64,000 nucleotides of DNA, taken from positions 229,898 to 293,897 of the forward strand of contig NZ_JBHTBW010000019.1 of assembly GCF_042665195.1 (NCBI RefSeq), read 5' to 3'. Source of the stretch: Laceyella putida (GTDB taxonomy: Bacteria > Bacillota > Bacilli > Thermoactinomycetales > Thermoactinomycetaceae). Shown here piece after piece: positions 8,467-16,377 of this stretch. Both the position numbers and the translations under genes were made by a program. How positions within the stretch are numbered: the stretch's first letter is position 1; each line of letters opens with the position of its first letter. The notes under the pieces are model-generated. The model had not been told where the DNA came from. It ran no database searches and saw nothing but the letters and a program-made list of their open reading frames with translations.

Positions 8467-8610
8467 CTATGTAGATGGACGATCAGGACCGGTTAATTTT
8501 TTATCACTGACAAAGGTCTTGGTCCCAGTCGTTTTCATCGCGGGTGACGCTTGTTTGTTTTCCCGCTCTTTCTGTTGTTGTTCAATGCTTCGGAAATCAC
8601 GTTGTTTCAT
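8467..8610 (-). CDS. Small conserved-looking protein, 47 residues, function unknown
   Basis: A short frame beginning ATG at 8608-8610 with an excellent Shine-Dalgarno (AAGGAGGCGAT) 8 nt upstream and a strong terminator directly after the stop. The product starts MKQRDFRSIEQQQ, is hydrophilic and basic, rich in Gln/Lys, and ends in KKLTGPDRPST. Such short charged proteins in sporeformers are often small acid-soluble spore or coat-associated proteins, but I recognise no family and give no function. Gene reality rests on the RBS plus terminator pair. Confidence 0.65.
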   Translation of the reverse strand: MKQRDFRSIEQQQKERENKQASPAMKTTGTKTFVSDKKLTGPDRPST

Positions 8611-8744
8611 TTTTAATCGCCTCCTTAGTTTGTATGGTTCTTCAAATGGGTAAAAGATATTCGATGAAGATAAATGGTTTATTACTAAAGTGAAATAATG
8701 ATTTCCCGAGATTTACAAATTTTCCGTATTCAACACCGGAAATT

Positions 8745-8773
8745 GCAGGAAGATTTTCTCGTTTGTCGAATGG
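8745..8773 (+). promoter_or_regulatory. SigH promoter overlapping a 0A box, upstream of spo0A
   Basis: GCAGGAAGA (8745-8753) fits the SigH -35 consensus RNAGGAWWW in 8 of 9 positions. After an 11-nt spacer, GTCGAATGG (8765-8773, written from G8765) fits RNNGAATWW except for the last two bases. The -10 overlaps TTTGTCGAA (8762-8770), a 0A box, so Spo0A~P could control its own SigH promoter. Confidence 0.7.
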
Positions 8774-8813
8774 AAAAAAGGAAACTGGTATGGATGATTA
8801 GGAGGGTCTCTCA

Positions 8814-9599
8814 TTGAATCAGATCCGGGTCATATTAGCGGATGACAATCGGGAATTCGCCGAGCTCTTAAAAGAGCATCTCATGAACCAAGGGGATATC
8901 GAGGTGATCGGAGTTGCTCACCATGGTGGCGAAGTGATTGACATGATTAAACAGCGGGTACCGGATGTACTCGTATTGGATATTATCATGCCACATCTGG
9001 ATGGTTTGGGCGTATTGGAACAAATCCAACAGATGAACTTGCAACCAGTGCCCAAAGTGATTATGTTGACCGCATTTGGGCAAGAAAACATAACGCAGCG
9101 AGCGGTGGAACTTGGTGCTTCTTATTACATACTCAAACCATTTGATTTGGATGTGCTAACCCATCGAATCAGGCAGATGAAGGGGATCAGCGGCAAGGCG
9201 TCGTTTGTGAAGGCGGCGCAGGTGAGCGTGTCTGCTCCACGGGCGAATAACTTGGATGCCAATATCACCAACGTGATCCATGAGATTGGCGTGCCGGCCC
9301 ATATCAAAGGCTACCTCTACTTACGGGAAGCGATTTCCATGGTTTATAACGAAGTCGACCTGCTCGGGGCGATTACCAAGTCGTTATACCCACGGATCGC
9401 GGAAAAGTACAATACCACCCCAAGCCGTGTGGAACGGGCCATCCGCCATGCGATTGAGGTGGCTTGGAGCCGGGGAAACATGGACTCCATTCGCAATCTG
9501 TTTGGTTATACCATCAATGTGTCGAAAGCGAAGCCGACCAACAGCGAGTTCATTGCGATGGTCGCCGATAAATTGCGGATTGAACACAAAGTTGGCTAG
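8814..9599 (+). CDS. spo0A: Sporulation master regulator Spo0A
   Basis: 261 residues from TTG 8814 (RBS GGAGGG at 8800-8805). Response-regulator receiver at residues 1-125 with acidic pocket Asp10/Asp11, phospho-acceptor Asp56 in LVLDIIMPHLDG, Thr in MLTAFGQ, and Lys in ILKPFDLD. The C-terminal sigma-A activator/DNA-binding domain (from about 145) carries the near-invariant Spo0A sequence TTPSRVERAIRHAIEVAWSRG. Phosphorylated by the phosphorelay, it starts sporulation. In B. subtilis it follows spoIVB; here the upstream neighbours are a small unknown gene and a symporter on the other strand, so spo0A is a stand-alone unit behind its own SigH/0A-box promoter. Confidence 0.98.
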   Translation: MNQIRVILADDNREFAELLKEHLMNQGDIEVIGVAHHGGEVIDMIKQRVPDVLVLDIIMPHLDGLGVLEQIQQMNLQPVPKVIMLTAFGQENITQRAVELGASYYILKPFDLDVLTHRIRQMKGISGKASFVKAAQVSVSAPRANNLDANITNVIHEIGVPAHIKGYLYLREAISMVYNEVDLLGAITKSLYPRIAEKYNTTPSRVERAIRHAIEVAWSRGNMDSIRNLFGYTINVSKAKPTNSEFIAMVADKLRIEHKVG

Positions 9600-9676
9600 C
9601 TTCAAATCCTGAAAACGTCCTCAACCGATTTGCCATGCAGCGGAGCGTTATTTCTTGAAAAGGTTTTACAGAAACA

Positions 9677-9720
9677 GCCATCTGAAAGCCTACGGTTTTA
9701 ATCGTGGGCTTTCAGATGGC
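9677..9720 (+). other. Long hairpin downstream of spo0A
   Basis: GCCATCTGAAAGCC (9677-9690) pairs perfectly with GGCTTTCAGATGGC (9707-9720), with a further ACG/CGT step inside. No T-run follows, so it is not a simple terminator. It may be an RNA-stability element or a mobile-element remnant. Confidence 0.6.
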
Positions 9721-9764
9721 GTCTCAACTCTGTCAGTTGATGATGTTGCAATAACCTCTGGACA

Positions 9765-9821
9765 GGAGCCAACGATGTTACCGTTTGTGATACATTGGGT
9801 AACTTCGGTGGCTCCTTTTTG
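9765..9821 (+). terminator. Long-stem terminator
   Basis: An 18-bp stem with two mismatches, GGAGCCA..GTTACC (9765-9782) with GGTAAC..TGGCTCC (9798-9815), is followed by TTTTTG. It is the most likely 3' end of the spo0A transcript, about 170 nt beyond the stop codon. Confidence 0.75.
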
Positions 9822-10011
9822 TTTCGCCAATAAAAGAATGATTAAAATAAAATTCATATTTAAGTGAGGATTTCACTTCTCTCCTCATTTATGATAAGGT
9901 CATAATACCAGCTACTAATTTGCCCATTTGATCAAGAAGGCCCACATAATCTGAACCCGCTCTAGCCGATACTGTTGTTAGATGATTACATAACCATTGG
10001 GGTGCGAGCAA

Positions 10012-10197
10012 ATGACAGGCTATCAGATCATAAGGGTATAGCTGGATGAACACGGTTTCTTTACGCAGGTATATGTGGATGATAAGATTTATGCGGATCG
10101 CAACGAAGCGGAGAAAAGTGTAACCAAGCTGATGGAGACAGACAAACGGATGAAAGCTTATCGAATCAAAGAGGTTACCATTTTGCCGAAACAGTAA
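10012..10197 (+). pseudogene. Small gene interrupted by an in-frame amber codon
   Basis: ATG 10012 opens a 61-codon frame ending at TAA 10195-10197, but codon 10 is TAG (10039-10041). Downstream the frame reads convincingly as protein (DEHGFFTQVYVDDKIYADRN, then a Lys/Glu-rich amphipathic helix and EVTILPKQ). GGGGTG sits about 8 nt upstream of the ATG, and a strong terminator follows the stop. A TAT/TAC to TAG change in an otherwise intact gene is the simplest reading; a sequencing error or reinitiation are alternatives. Family not recognised. Confidence 0.55.
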
Positions 10198-10201
10198 AGA
10201 G

Positions 10202-10250
10202 ACAACCAGCCGTCCCATTATCCTGCGCGAATGGCTGGTTGTGCGTTTTT
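10202..10250 (+). terminator. Terminator
   Basis: ACAACCAGCC (10202-10211) pairs with GGCTGGTTGT (10233-10242) and is followed by GCGTTTTT. It ends the small amber-interrupted gene. Confidence 0.8.
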
Positions 10251-10254
10251 GTGT

Positions 10255-10494
10255 TCATTTCACCTCGACGCGTTCATTGCGGTAAAGCAGGAGGCGATGT
10301 TCACGGCGAACCGCTTCAATCTCCCGCAAGAGTCGGCGTGCCCCTTCGTAATCACGCGCTTGCAAAGATTGGCGATATCGCTTTTCCAATGGGGCGATCA
10401 CATCGCGATAAAACAGATTGGCTTGGTTCGTGTAGCGGGGTTTCGGCGGATTATTCGTTTTTTTCTCTTTCTTATACGCCTTGTTTTTGGTCAT
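10255..10494 (-). CDS. Small basic protein downstream of superoxide dismutase
   Basis: 79 residues from ATG 10492-10494 (RBS GGCAGGTGG). The N-terminus is strongly Lys/Asn-rich (MTKNKAYKKEKKTNN), followed by one long charged helix rich in Arg (YEGARRLLREIEAVRREHRLLL). It has no membrane segment or signal peptide. It starts 22 bp after the sod stop on the same strand, so the two are probably cotranscribed. I do not recognise the family. Confidence 0.7.
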   Translation of the reverse strand: MTKNKAYKKEKKTNNPPKPRYTNQANLFYRDVIAPLEKRYRQSLQARDYEGARRLLREIEAVRREHRLLLYRNERVEVK

Positions 10495-10516
10495 GGAAAC
10501 CACCTGCCTCGAGCGT

Positions 10517-11491
10517 TTAATAGGGTTGCCAGAGAATTTGGCGGGCGATGCGGAAACGTTCGCTGACATGGGGCCAGTTGACCACATGCCACCAAGCGTC
10601 AATATATTCTTTTCTCTTGTTGGGGTACTTAAGGTAATAGGCATGTTCCCATACATCGAGCGGCAGGAGTGGAATGACATCCTGTTGGGACAAGTTTTGG
10701 TGTTTTTCCGCTTGCAAGATTTCGAGATGTTGGGCGCGGGGGCTCCAAACCAAGATGGCCCAGCCACCGCCTTCCACTTTCTCCGCGGCTTCGGAAAAAT
10801 GCTGTTTAAACGCCTCAACACTGCCAAAATCTTGGATGATTTGTTTCCTGAGCGCGCCTGTGGGCTCGCCCCCACCGCGTGGACTCATGCTTTCCCAGAA
10901 GAGCGTATGGAGATAATGGCCAGCCCCGTTAAAAGCGGCTTCCCTCTCCCAATGCTTGATCAGCGAAAAGTCTCCCGTTTGCCGTGCGTGCTCCATCATG
11001 TTCTCCGCTGTGTTCAGGTCATCTACATATTTTTTGTGATGTTCGTCATGATGAATGCGCATCGTTTTTTCGTCGATATAGGGTTCCAGCGCATCGTAGG
11101 GATAAGGCAGAGGGGGGAGTTGATGTTTTCCGATGGGCACCGGCTGATAAGCGATGGAAGTGGCTGCATCCCGTGGGTCAGTGCCTCCCTCGCTCGGATG
11201 ATTGGAGGTTGAGGCAGAGGGTGATGCGGGAGCACAATACAACAAGGGTGTGCATTGCTTTAGCCAATGGTTCCATTGTTGCTCTCCATATGCTCTGAGA
11301 TACGGGTTTGGGGTGAAGAGAGTGTGCTCTATGTGGGTAAGTTGTTCCTGCAATTGGGACAACAGCTCGAGCTGTTCTTGATCGGTTGTCGCTTGAGATC
11401 GTTGGTTGAGCCAGTTGCGGAAAAAGGAGATAGATGAGGCTATCGGTCCATGGGACTGGCGGGCATTCCAGATAGACTGTGGATAAACCAT
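10517..11491 (-). CDS. Fe/Mn superoxide dismutase with N-terminal extension (SodF-like)
   Basis: 324 residues; the Fe/Mn SOD domain begins only near residue 121 (KHQLPPLPYPYDALEP). Metal ligands can be placed: His147 (IHHDEHH), His195 (GHYLHTLFW, where the usual N before this His is L), Asp279 and His283 (LDVWEHAYYLKY). Residues 1-115 are an extra helical, low-complexity region (a Ser/Pro-rich linker at 88-105) like the extension of B. subtilis SodF. There is no signal peptide. ATG 11489-11491 has RBS GAGGAGGGG. It detoxifies superoxide; the metal cannot be told from sequence. Confidence 0.9.
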   Translation of the reverse strand: MVYPQSIWNARQSHGPIASSISFFRNWLNQRSQATTDQEQLELLSQLQEQLTHIEHTLFTPNPYLRAYGEQQWNHWLKQCTPLLYCAPASPSASTSNHPSEGGTDPRDAATSIAYQPVPIGKHQLPPLPYPYDALEPYIDEKTMRIHHDEHHKKYVDDLNTAENMMEHARQTGDFSLIKHWEREAAFNGAGHYLHTLFWESMSPRGGGEPTGALRKQIIQDFGSVEAFKQHFSEAAEKVEGGGWAILVWSPRAQHLEILQAEKHQNLSQQDVIPLLPLDVWEHAYYLKYPNKRKEYIDAWWHVVNWPHVSERFRIARQILWQPY

Positions 11492-11560
11492 GTGCTTCCC
11501 CTCCTCACATCGTCATCCTCAGGTTATGTGCCCAGCGGGGAATGGGTGAATGACAGCACA

Positions 11561-11592
11561 AAAAAACATCCGCCCATTTATGCGGATGCCCC
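11561..11592 (-). terminator. Terminator of yqzF
   Basis: Minus-strand CATCCGC (from 11588) pairs with GCGGATG (to 11568) and is followed by T7. It lies just beyond the yqzF stop. Confidence 0.85.
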
Positions 11593-11594
11593 AT

Positions 11595-11876
11595 TTAGTG
11601 ACCCGGTTTGTTGTGGTGGGTTGGCTCGTTTTTCTTGCCGATGAGTCGGGGTTGGATTCGCTTTCGTTTGCGGTCATGGTGAAAGAGAAACCCGCCGATC
11701 AGGGCCAAACCCATGATGAGAAGGGTAAGTCCGCCCAAGAAAGGAAGCCAAGCCATTCCCCGGCCGCCAAAGGCGTTGAATAAGACGTCCCGCATCAATG
11801 TCCAACCGTATATGGCGAGCACGCCGGGCACACACATGAGCAGGATCGCGATAATCCGTTGATAAACTGGTTTCAT
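11595..11876 (-). CDS. yqzF: YqzF-like membrane protein (DUF2627)
   Basis: 93 residues starting MKPVYQRIIA; this ATG is preferred over one 27 nt upstream because AAGGACGG precedes it. Two hydrophobic segments (about 6-25 and 43-66) flank a loop containing LMRDVLFNAFG, and the tail is very basic (FHHDRKRKRIQPRL), so it is probably inner-membrane with a cytosolic C-terminus. This matches B. subtilis YqzF in length, motif and location: there too it is divergent from or adjacent to bkdR. Function is unknown in the family. Confidence 0.85.
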   Translation of the reverse strand: MKPVYQRIIAILLMCVPGVLAIYGWTLMRDVLFNAFGGRGMAWLPFLGGLTLLIMGLALIGGFLFHHDRKRKRIQPRLIGKKNEPTHHNKPGH

Positions 11877-12059
11877 GTTGTATCCGTCCTTTCTGTATAT
11901 CAAGGCTAATAGTAACGCAATTTAGCGTTTATGGCTAGCCGTCCCCGGTACTGTTTACCTTACTGGTGTCCAAACATCCAAGTCAATGGGGCGAAACAAC
12001 GTTTGCAGCAAACAGAGTATGGTAAGATAGGGGACGGATGGAAGAAAGGAGGGAGACGA

Positions 12060-14099
12060 TTGCAATCCTTTTTGATCGTTGGCGGTGGCAAAGGCGGAAA
12101 AGCCATCTTAGAAACCCTTTCCTCAGTCGATTTTGTTCGTGTGATTGGTGTGGTCGACTTATTGTCAGATGCTCCCGCGATGGTGGAGGCGCGTAAACAA
12201 GGGATTCCGACCTCTGCGGATGTGGAAAGTTTTCTGACTCCCCCTCCTGATGTGATTTTGGAAGTGACGGGTCGAAGAGATGTGTTGGAGCGTTTGATGT
12301 CCTTGGATTTGCCCAAAACCCATGTGATTTCGGGAGCCATTGCCCAATTGATGGTCAAGCTGGTGGATCAGGCCTGGAAACGGAGGCAAAACGAGTTGGA
12401 GGCGATCATCAACTCCACGCATGATGGCATGATCGCCGTCAATCAACGCGGTGAGGTGACGCTGTTCAATAAGGCGGCGGAGCGGATGATCGGCATTGAA
12501 GCGGGACAAGCCTTAGGGCGACCGGTGACCCAAGTGATTTCCAACACGCGCTTGGATTATGTTCTCAAGCAGGGAGTCAGTGAGTTGAATCGGCGGCAAA
12601 CATTGGAAAATGGGCTGGAGATTATCACCAACCGCGTGCCGGTCAAAGGGCAGGATGGAAACGTGATTGGCGCCGTTGCCGTTTTCCGGGATATTAGTGA
12701 CATCAAGCAGCTGACACAGCAAGTGCTTGATCTGGAAAGCATGAGAAGCTTGCTGCAAGCGATTATCAACTCGTCTGATGATGCCATCTCAGTGGTGGAT
12801 GCCGAGGGGATGGGGATGTTAATCAATCCCGCCTACTCCAGATTAACTGGCTTATCTCCTGAACAGGTGATTGGCAAACCGGCGGAAACGGATATATCCG
12901 AAGGGGAAAGCATGCACAAAAAAGTGTTGAAAACGCGCCAGCCGGTACGCGGGGTTCATATGAAAGTGGGGCCGCATCACAAAGAAGTGGTGGTGAATGT
13001 GGCTCCGATCATCATTGGTGAAGAGCTAAAAGGCAGTGTGGGCATTATTCACGATGTGACCGAGCTTAAACAACTGAACCGGGATTTGGAACGGGCGCGG
13101 CGCATCATTCGCACACTGGAGGCAAAGTATACATTTGAGGATATCATTGGCAGCAGCGAGTCGATGCGCCATTCGCTCTTGCAAGCCAAACAAGCGGCGC
13201 AAACCCGGGCGACCGTGTTGTTGAGGGGGGAATCGGGCACAGGGAAAGAGTTGTTTGCCCATGCGATACACAATGCGAGTGACCGGAAGTACAGCCAATT
13301 TGTGCGGGTCAATTGCGCCACCCTTTCGGAGACGTTGCTGGAAAGTGAATTGTTTGGATATGAAGAGGGGGCTTTTACCGGAGCGAAACGCGGCGGAAAA
13401 AAAGGGCTGTTCGAAGAAGCGAGCGGCGGCACCATTTTTTTGGATGAAATCGGAGAATTGAGTTTAAGCACGCAAGCGAAGTTGTTGCGGGTATTGCAAG
13501 AAAAAGAGGTGCTCCGGGTGGGGGGCACGAAATCGATTCCCGTCGATGTGCGTGTCATCGCGGCGACCAATGTATATTTGGAAAAAGCGATTCAAGAAAA
13601 ACGGTTCCGCGAGGATTTGTATTATCGCCTGAATGTCCTGCCGATCCATATTGCCCCTCTGAGGATGCGGAAAGAAGATTTGCATGATTTGGCTTTGCAC
13701 CTGATCAAAAAGTTTAACCAGGAGTATGGGCGGCAAGTGAATGAGATTGATGTTGACGCCATTCACGCTTTATCGCAGTATGATTGGCCGGGAAATGTGC
13801 GCGAGCTGGAGAATGTCTTGGGACGGGCGATGATCAACATGGCGTTTAATGAAACGACGATGAAACGGAACCACATTCCCCCGCTTGATCTGACGCGCAT
13901 GTCGCAACCGGAGACGATGGCGGCGATTCCCGATACAACAAGTGACAAAATGCTTAAAGATGTGTTGGCGGAAGCAGAACGGAAACATATCACCCAAGTT
14001 TATCTGGAGTGCGGTCAAAATAAAACAGAAACGGCGCGGCGGTTGGGGGTTTCCATCCGAAGCCTTTATTACAAACTGGAACGATATGGACTTCTATAA
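12060..14099 (+). CDS. bkdR: Sigma-54-dependent activator BkdR
   Basis: 679 residues from TTG 12060, chosen for the RBS GGAGGGAG 6 nt upstream. Domain order: an N-terminal Rossmann-like domain (FLIVGGGKGGKAIL, to about 100), PAS 1 (about 115-215, NSTHDGMIAVNQRGEV), PAS 2 (about 225-335, NSSDDAISVVDAEG), an AAA+ domain (from about 365) with Walker A GESGTGKE, the sigma-54 contact loop GAFTGA and Walker B GGTIFLDEIGEL, and a Fis-type HTH at the C-terminus (KTETARRLGVSIRSLYYKL). In B. subtilis BkdR activates the bkd operon in response to branched-chain amino acids. It lies directly upstream of a sigma-54 promoter and the operon it should control. Confidence 0.95.
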   Translation: MQSFLIVGGGKGGKAILETLSSVDFVRVIGVVDLLSDAPAMVEARKQGIPTSADVESFLTPPPDVILEVTGRRDVLERLMSLDLPKTHVISGAIAQLMVKLVDQAWKRRQNELEAIINSTHDGMIAVNQRGEVTLFNKAAERMIGIEAGQALGRPVTQVISNTRLDYVLKQGVSELNRRQTLENGLEIITNRVPVKGQDGNVIGAVAVFRDISDIKQLTQQVLDLESMRSLLQAIINSSDDAISVVDAEGMGMLINPAYSRLTGLSPEQVIGKPAETDISEGESMHKKVLKTRQPVRGVHMKVGPHHKEVVVNVAPIIIGEELKGSVGIIHDVTELKQLNRDLERARRIIRTLEAKYTFEDIIGSSESMRHSLLQAKQAAQTRATVLLRGESGTGKELFAHAIHNASDRKYSQFVRVNCATLSETLLESELFGYEEGAFTGAKRGGKKGLFEEASGGTIFLDEIGELSLSTQAKLLRVLQEKEVLRVGGTKSIPVDVRVIAATNVYLEKAIQEKRFREDLYYRLNVLPIHIAPLRMRKEDLHDLALHLIKKFNQEYGRQVNEIDVDAIHALSQYDWPGNVRELENVLGRAMINMAFNETTMKRNHIPPLDLTRMSQPETMAAIPDTTSDKMLKDVLAEAERKHITQVYLECGQNKTETARRLGVSIRSLYYKLERYGLL

Positions 14100-14102
14100 G
14101 TC

Positions 14103-14151
14103 TGCATAATTTTGCATGCACATGGATGCAGGAGGTCTGCAAGGGCTTGCA
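14103..14151 (+). promoter_or_regulatory. Probable BkdR upstream activating sites
   Basis: A cluster of TGCA-type half sites between bkdR and the sigma-54 promoter: the palindrome TGCATGCA (14113-14120), then GGATGCAGG, then the near-palindrome TGCAAGGGCTTGCA (14138-14151). The last lies about 70 bp upstream of the -24 element, a usual distance for enhancer sites. Binding by BkdR is inferred. Confidence 0.55.
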
Positions 14152-14217
14152 AATGATTTTATTTAGGTATGAAATGGATAGAGCGGAAGAATCGAACTTT
14201 TGTTACCTGCCGATTAG

Positions 14218-14234
14218 TTGGCATTGCATTTGCA
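14218..14234 (+). promoter_or_regulatory. Sigma-54 (-24/-12) promoter of the bkd operon
   Basis: TTGGCATTGCATTTGCA has GG at 14220-14221 and GC at 14232-14233 separated by exactly 10 nt, matching TTGGCAC-N5-TTGCA at all key positions. It is flanked by an inverted repeat, GATTAGTTGG (14212-14221) and CCGACTAATC (14250-14259), whose left arm includes the -24 GG. Confidence 0.88.
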
Positions 14235-14324
14235 TATATGGTATTGCGACCGACTAATCAGAGAAAACTATTTTTGACCCAAATTAAAAACAGACAAATA
14301 TAGTCGGAAAAAGAGGTGTGTACG

Positions 14325-15239
14325 GTGATAAAAACATTTGAAGAAGTGGTTAAAAAAGCGGAATCCTTGCCTTCTGTCGTCGTGGCGGTGGCCCAAGCCG
14401 CGGACGAGGATGTGCTAGAGGCGGTACGTGAAGCAAAAGAGCGCAATATTGCAGACTTTCTGCTGTTTGGAGATAAAGATACCATCCTTTCCTTAAGCCA
14501 AAAGATAGGCTTGAAGGTGGACCCGGCTGCGATCGGGCATGCCGAGTCGGATGCGAAAGCCGCTCAAATGGCTGTATCCGCAGTGCGTGAGGGCAAAGCA
14601 AATGTTGTGATGAAAGGCATGATCCAAACGGCCGACTTCTTGAGAGCGGTCCTTAACAAAGAGAACGGTCTGCGCACGGGTAAAGTGCTAAGCCACGTGT
14701 CAACCCATGAAGTGGCCGGATATGATCGGCTGATCCATGTGACCGACCCAGCTTTAAACGTGGCACCGACATTACAAGAAAAAGCGCAAATCGCCCAAAA
14801 TGTGATCGGTTATTGCCAATCTCTCGGCAACGCTGAACCGAAAGTGGCTGTATTGGGTGCGGTAGAAGTAGTTAACCCCAATATGCCCCCCACTTTGGAT
14901 GCGGCGGCCCTGACGCAAATGAACCGACGCGGTCAAATTAAAGGCGGCATCATCGATGGGCCGTTTGCCTTGGACAATGCGATCTCTGAGGAAGCCGCAA
15001 AGCATAAAGGAATCAAAAGCCCAGTGGCGGGTGTGGCGGATGTCTTGCTCGTACCAGATATTGAAGCAGGCAACATGTTATACAAGTCGCTCGTTTACTT
15101 TGGTAAAAGCAAAATTGGAGCACTGGTGTTGGGAGCTGCCGCACCCATCGTCTTAACCTCCCGTGCGGACTCTCCAGAAGCGAAGATGTACTCCATCGCA
15201 TTGGCGGTTTTGCAAGCAGCTAGTCAAAAACGCGCGTAA
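14325..15239 (+). CDS. ptb: Phosphate butyryltransferase
   Basis: 304 residues from GTG 14325 (AAAGAGG upstream; a GTG 9 nt earlier overlaps the ribosome site). A phosphate acetyl/butyryltransferase-family enzyme that converts acyl-CoA and phosphate to acyl phosphate and CoA; with buk it forms ATP from branched-chain acyl-CoAs. Seen: VVVAVAQAADEDVLEAV at the N-terminus, the ANVVMKGMIQTADFLRAVL motif, LSHVSTHEV, and the C-terminal GALVLGAAAPIVLTSRADSPEAK characteristic of the family. First gene of the bkd operon, about 90 bp after the sigma-54 promoter and 17 bp before bcd. Confidence 0.95.
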   Translation: MIKTFEEVVKKAESLPSVVVAVAQAADEDVLEAVREAKERNIADFLLFGDKDTILSLSQKIGLKVDPAAIGHAESDAKAAQMAVSAVREGKANVVMKGMIQTADFLRAVLNKENGLRTGKVLSHVSTHEVAGYDRLIHVTDPALNVAPTLQEKAQIAQNVIGYCQSLGNAEPKVAVLGAVEVVNPNMPPTLDAAALTQMNRRGQIKGGIIDGPFALDNAISEEAAKHKGIKSPVAGVADVLLVPDIEAGNMLYKSLVYFGKSKIGALVLGAAAPIVLTSRADSPEAKMYSIALAVLQAASQKRA

Positions 15240-15256
15240 TTGAGGGGGAAATACAC

Positions 15257-16351
15257 ATGAAAATCTTCGAATACATGGGGAAATACGATTACGAACAATT
15301 GGTGCTTTGTCATGATGAACAATCGGGTTTAAAAGCGATAATCTGCATTCACGATACCACTCTGGGGCCGGCTCTTGGCGGCACCCGGATGTGGACATAT
15401 GACACGGAAGAAGCGGCCATTGAAGACGCGTTGCGCCTGGCTCGCGGCATGACTTACAAAAACGCCGCGGCGGGTCTCAACCTGGGTGGGGGCAAAACGG
15501 TCGTCATCGGTGATCCGAAGAAGGATAAGAGTGAAGCCCTTTTCCGAGCGTTGGGTCGTTATATTCAAAGCTTGAATGGTCGGTATATCACTGCGGAAGA
15601 TGTGGGTACCACCGTGGAAGATATGGACACCATTCGCGAAGAAACCAAGTTTGTCACCGGTGTTTCCCCTGCCTTCGGTTCCAGCGGGAATCCATCTCCT
15701 GTGACCGCGTATGGCGTGTACAAAGGAATGAAAGCGGCTTCTAAAGTTGCCTTTGGTGACGATTCCCTCAAAGGAAAAGTCGTCGCGGTGCAAGGTGTGG
15801 GACATGTCGCGTATAACCTGTGCAAACATCTGCATGAAGAAGGCGCCAAGCTCATTGTGACCGACATTAATCAGGCCAATGTGGATCGTGCCGTGCAGGA
15901 GTTCGGCGCGGAAGCGGTAAACCCTGACAAAATTTACGATGTTGCGTGCGATATCTTTGCTCCGTGCGCACTCGGCGCTATCATCAACGACGAAACCATC
16001 GAACGCTTGACTTGCAAAGTGGTGGCGGGAGCGGCCAACAACCAGCTCAAAGAAGAAAAGCATGGGGAAATGTTGGAGCAAAAAGGGATCATCTACGCGC
16101 CTGACTACGTCATCAATGCGGGCGGCGTGATTAACGTCGCGGATGAATTATACGGTTACAACCGTGACCGGGCGATGAGAAGAGTGGAAACGATCTATGA
16201 TAACATTCTCAAAGTGTTTGAAATTGCGAAGCGCGATGGAATCCCAAGTTACCAAGCGGCTGACCGGATGGCGGAAGAGCGTATCGCGGCGATGCGGAAT
16301 ACGAGAAGCACCTTCTTGCGTAGCGAACACAGCATCTTAAGCCACAGATAA
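15257..16351 (+). CDS. bcd: Leucine (branched-chain amino acid) dehydrogenase
   Basis: 364 residues, the usual length. It oxidatively deaminates Leu, Val and Ile to 2-keto acids with NAD+, feeding the bkd complex. The glycine-rich substrate region is GPALGGTRMW, the catalytic lysine region is RGMTYKNAAAGLNLGGGK, and the NAD-binding Rossmann motif is VAVQGVGHVAYNLC near residue 180. ATG 15257 has RBS TGAGGGGG. It lies in the operon between ptb and buk, as in B. subtilis. Confidence 0.96.
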   Translation: MKIFEYMGKYDYEQLVLCHDEQSGLKAIICIHDTTLGPALGGTRMWTYDTEEAAIEDALRLARGMTYKNAAAGLNLGGGKTVVIGDPKKDKSEALFRALGRYIQSLNGRYITAEDVGTTVEDMDTIREETKFVTGVSPAFGSSGNPSPVTAYGVYKGMKAASKVAFGDDSLKGKVVAVQGVGHVAYNLCKHLHEEGAKLIVTDINQANVDRAVQEFGAEAVNPDKIYDVACDIFAPCALGAIINDETIERLTCKVVAGAANNQLKEEKHGEMLEQKGIIYAPDYVINAGGVINVADELYGYNRDRAMRRVETIYDNILKVFEIAKRDGIPSYQAADRMAEERIAAMRNTRSTFLRSEHSILSHR

Positions 16352-16377
16352 TACAGCGCAGAAGAAACGGAGTGTTG

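Noticed and set aside
10255..10875. 206-codon minus-strand frame
   Set aside because: Its first 127 codons lie inside the sod gene in another frame; only the last 79 codons, with their own ribosome site, are a gene.
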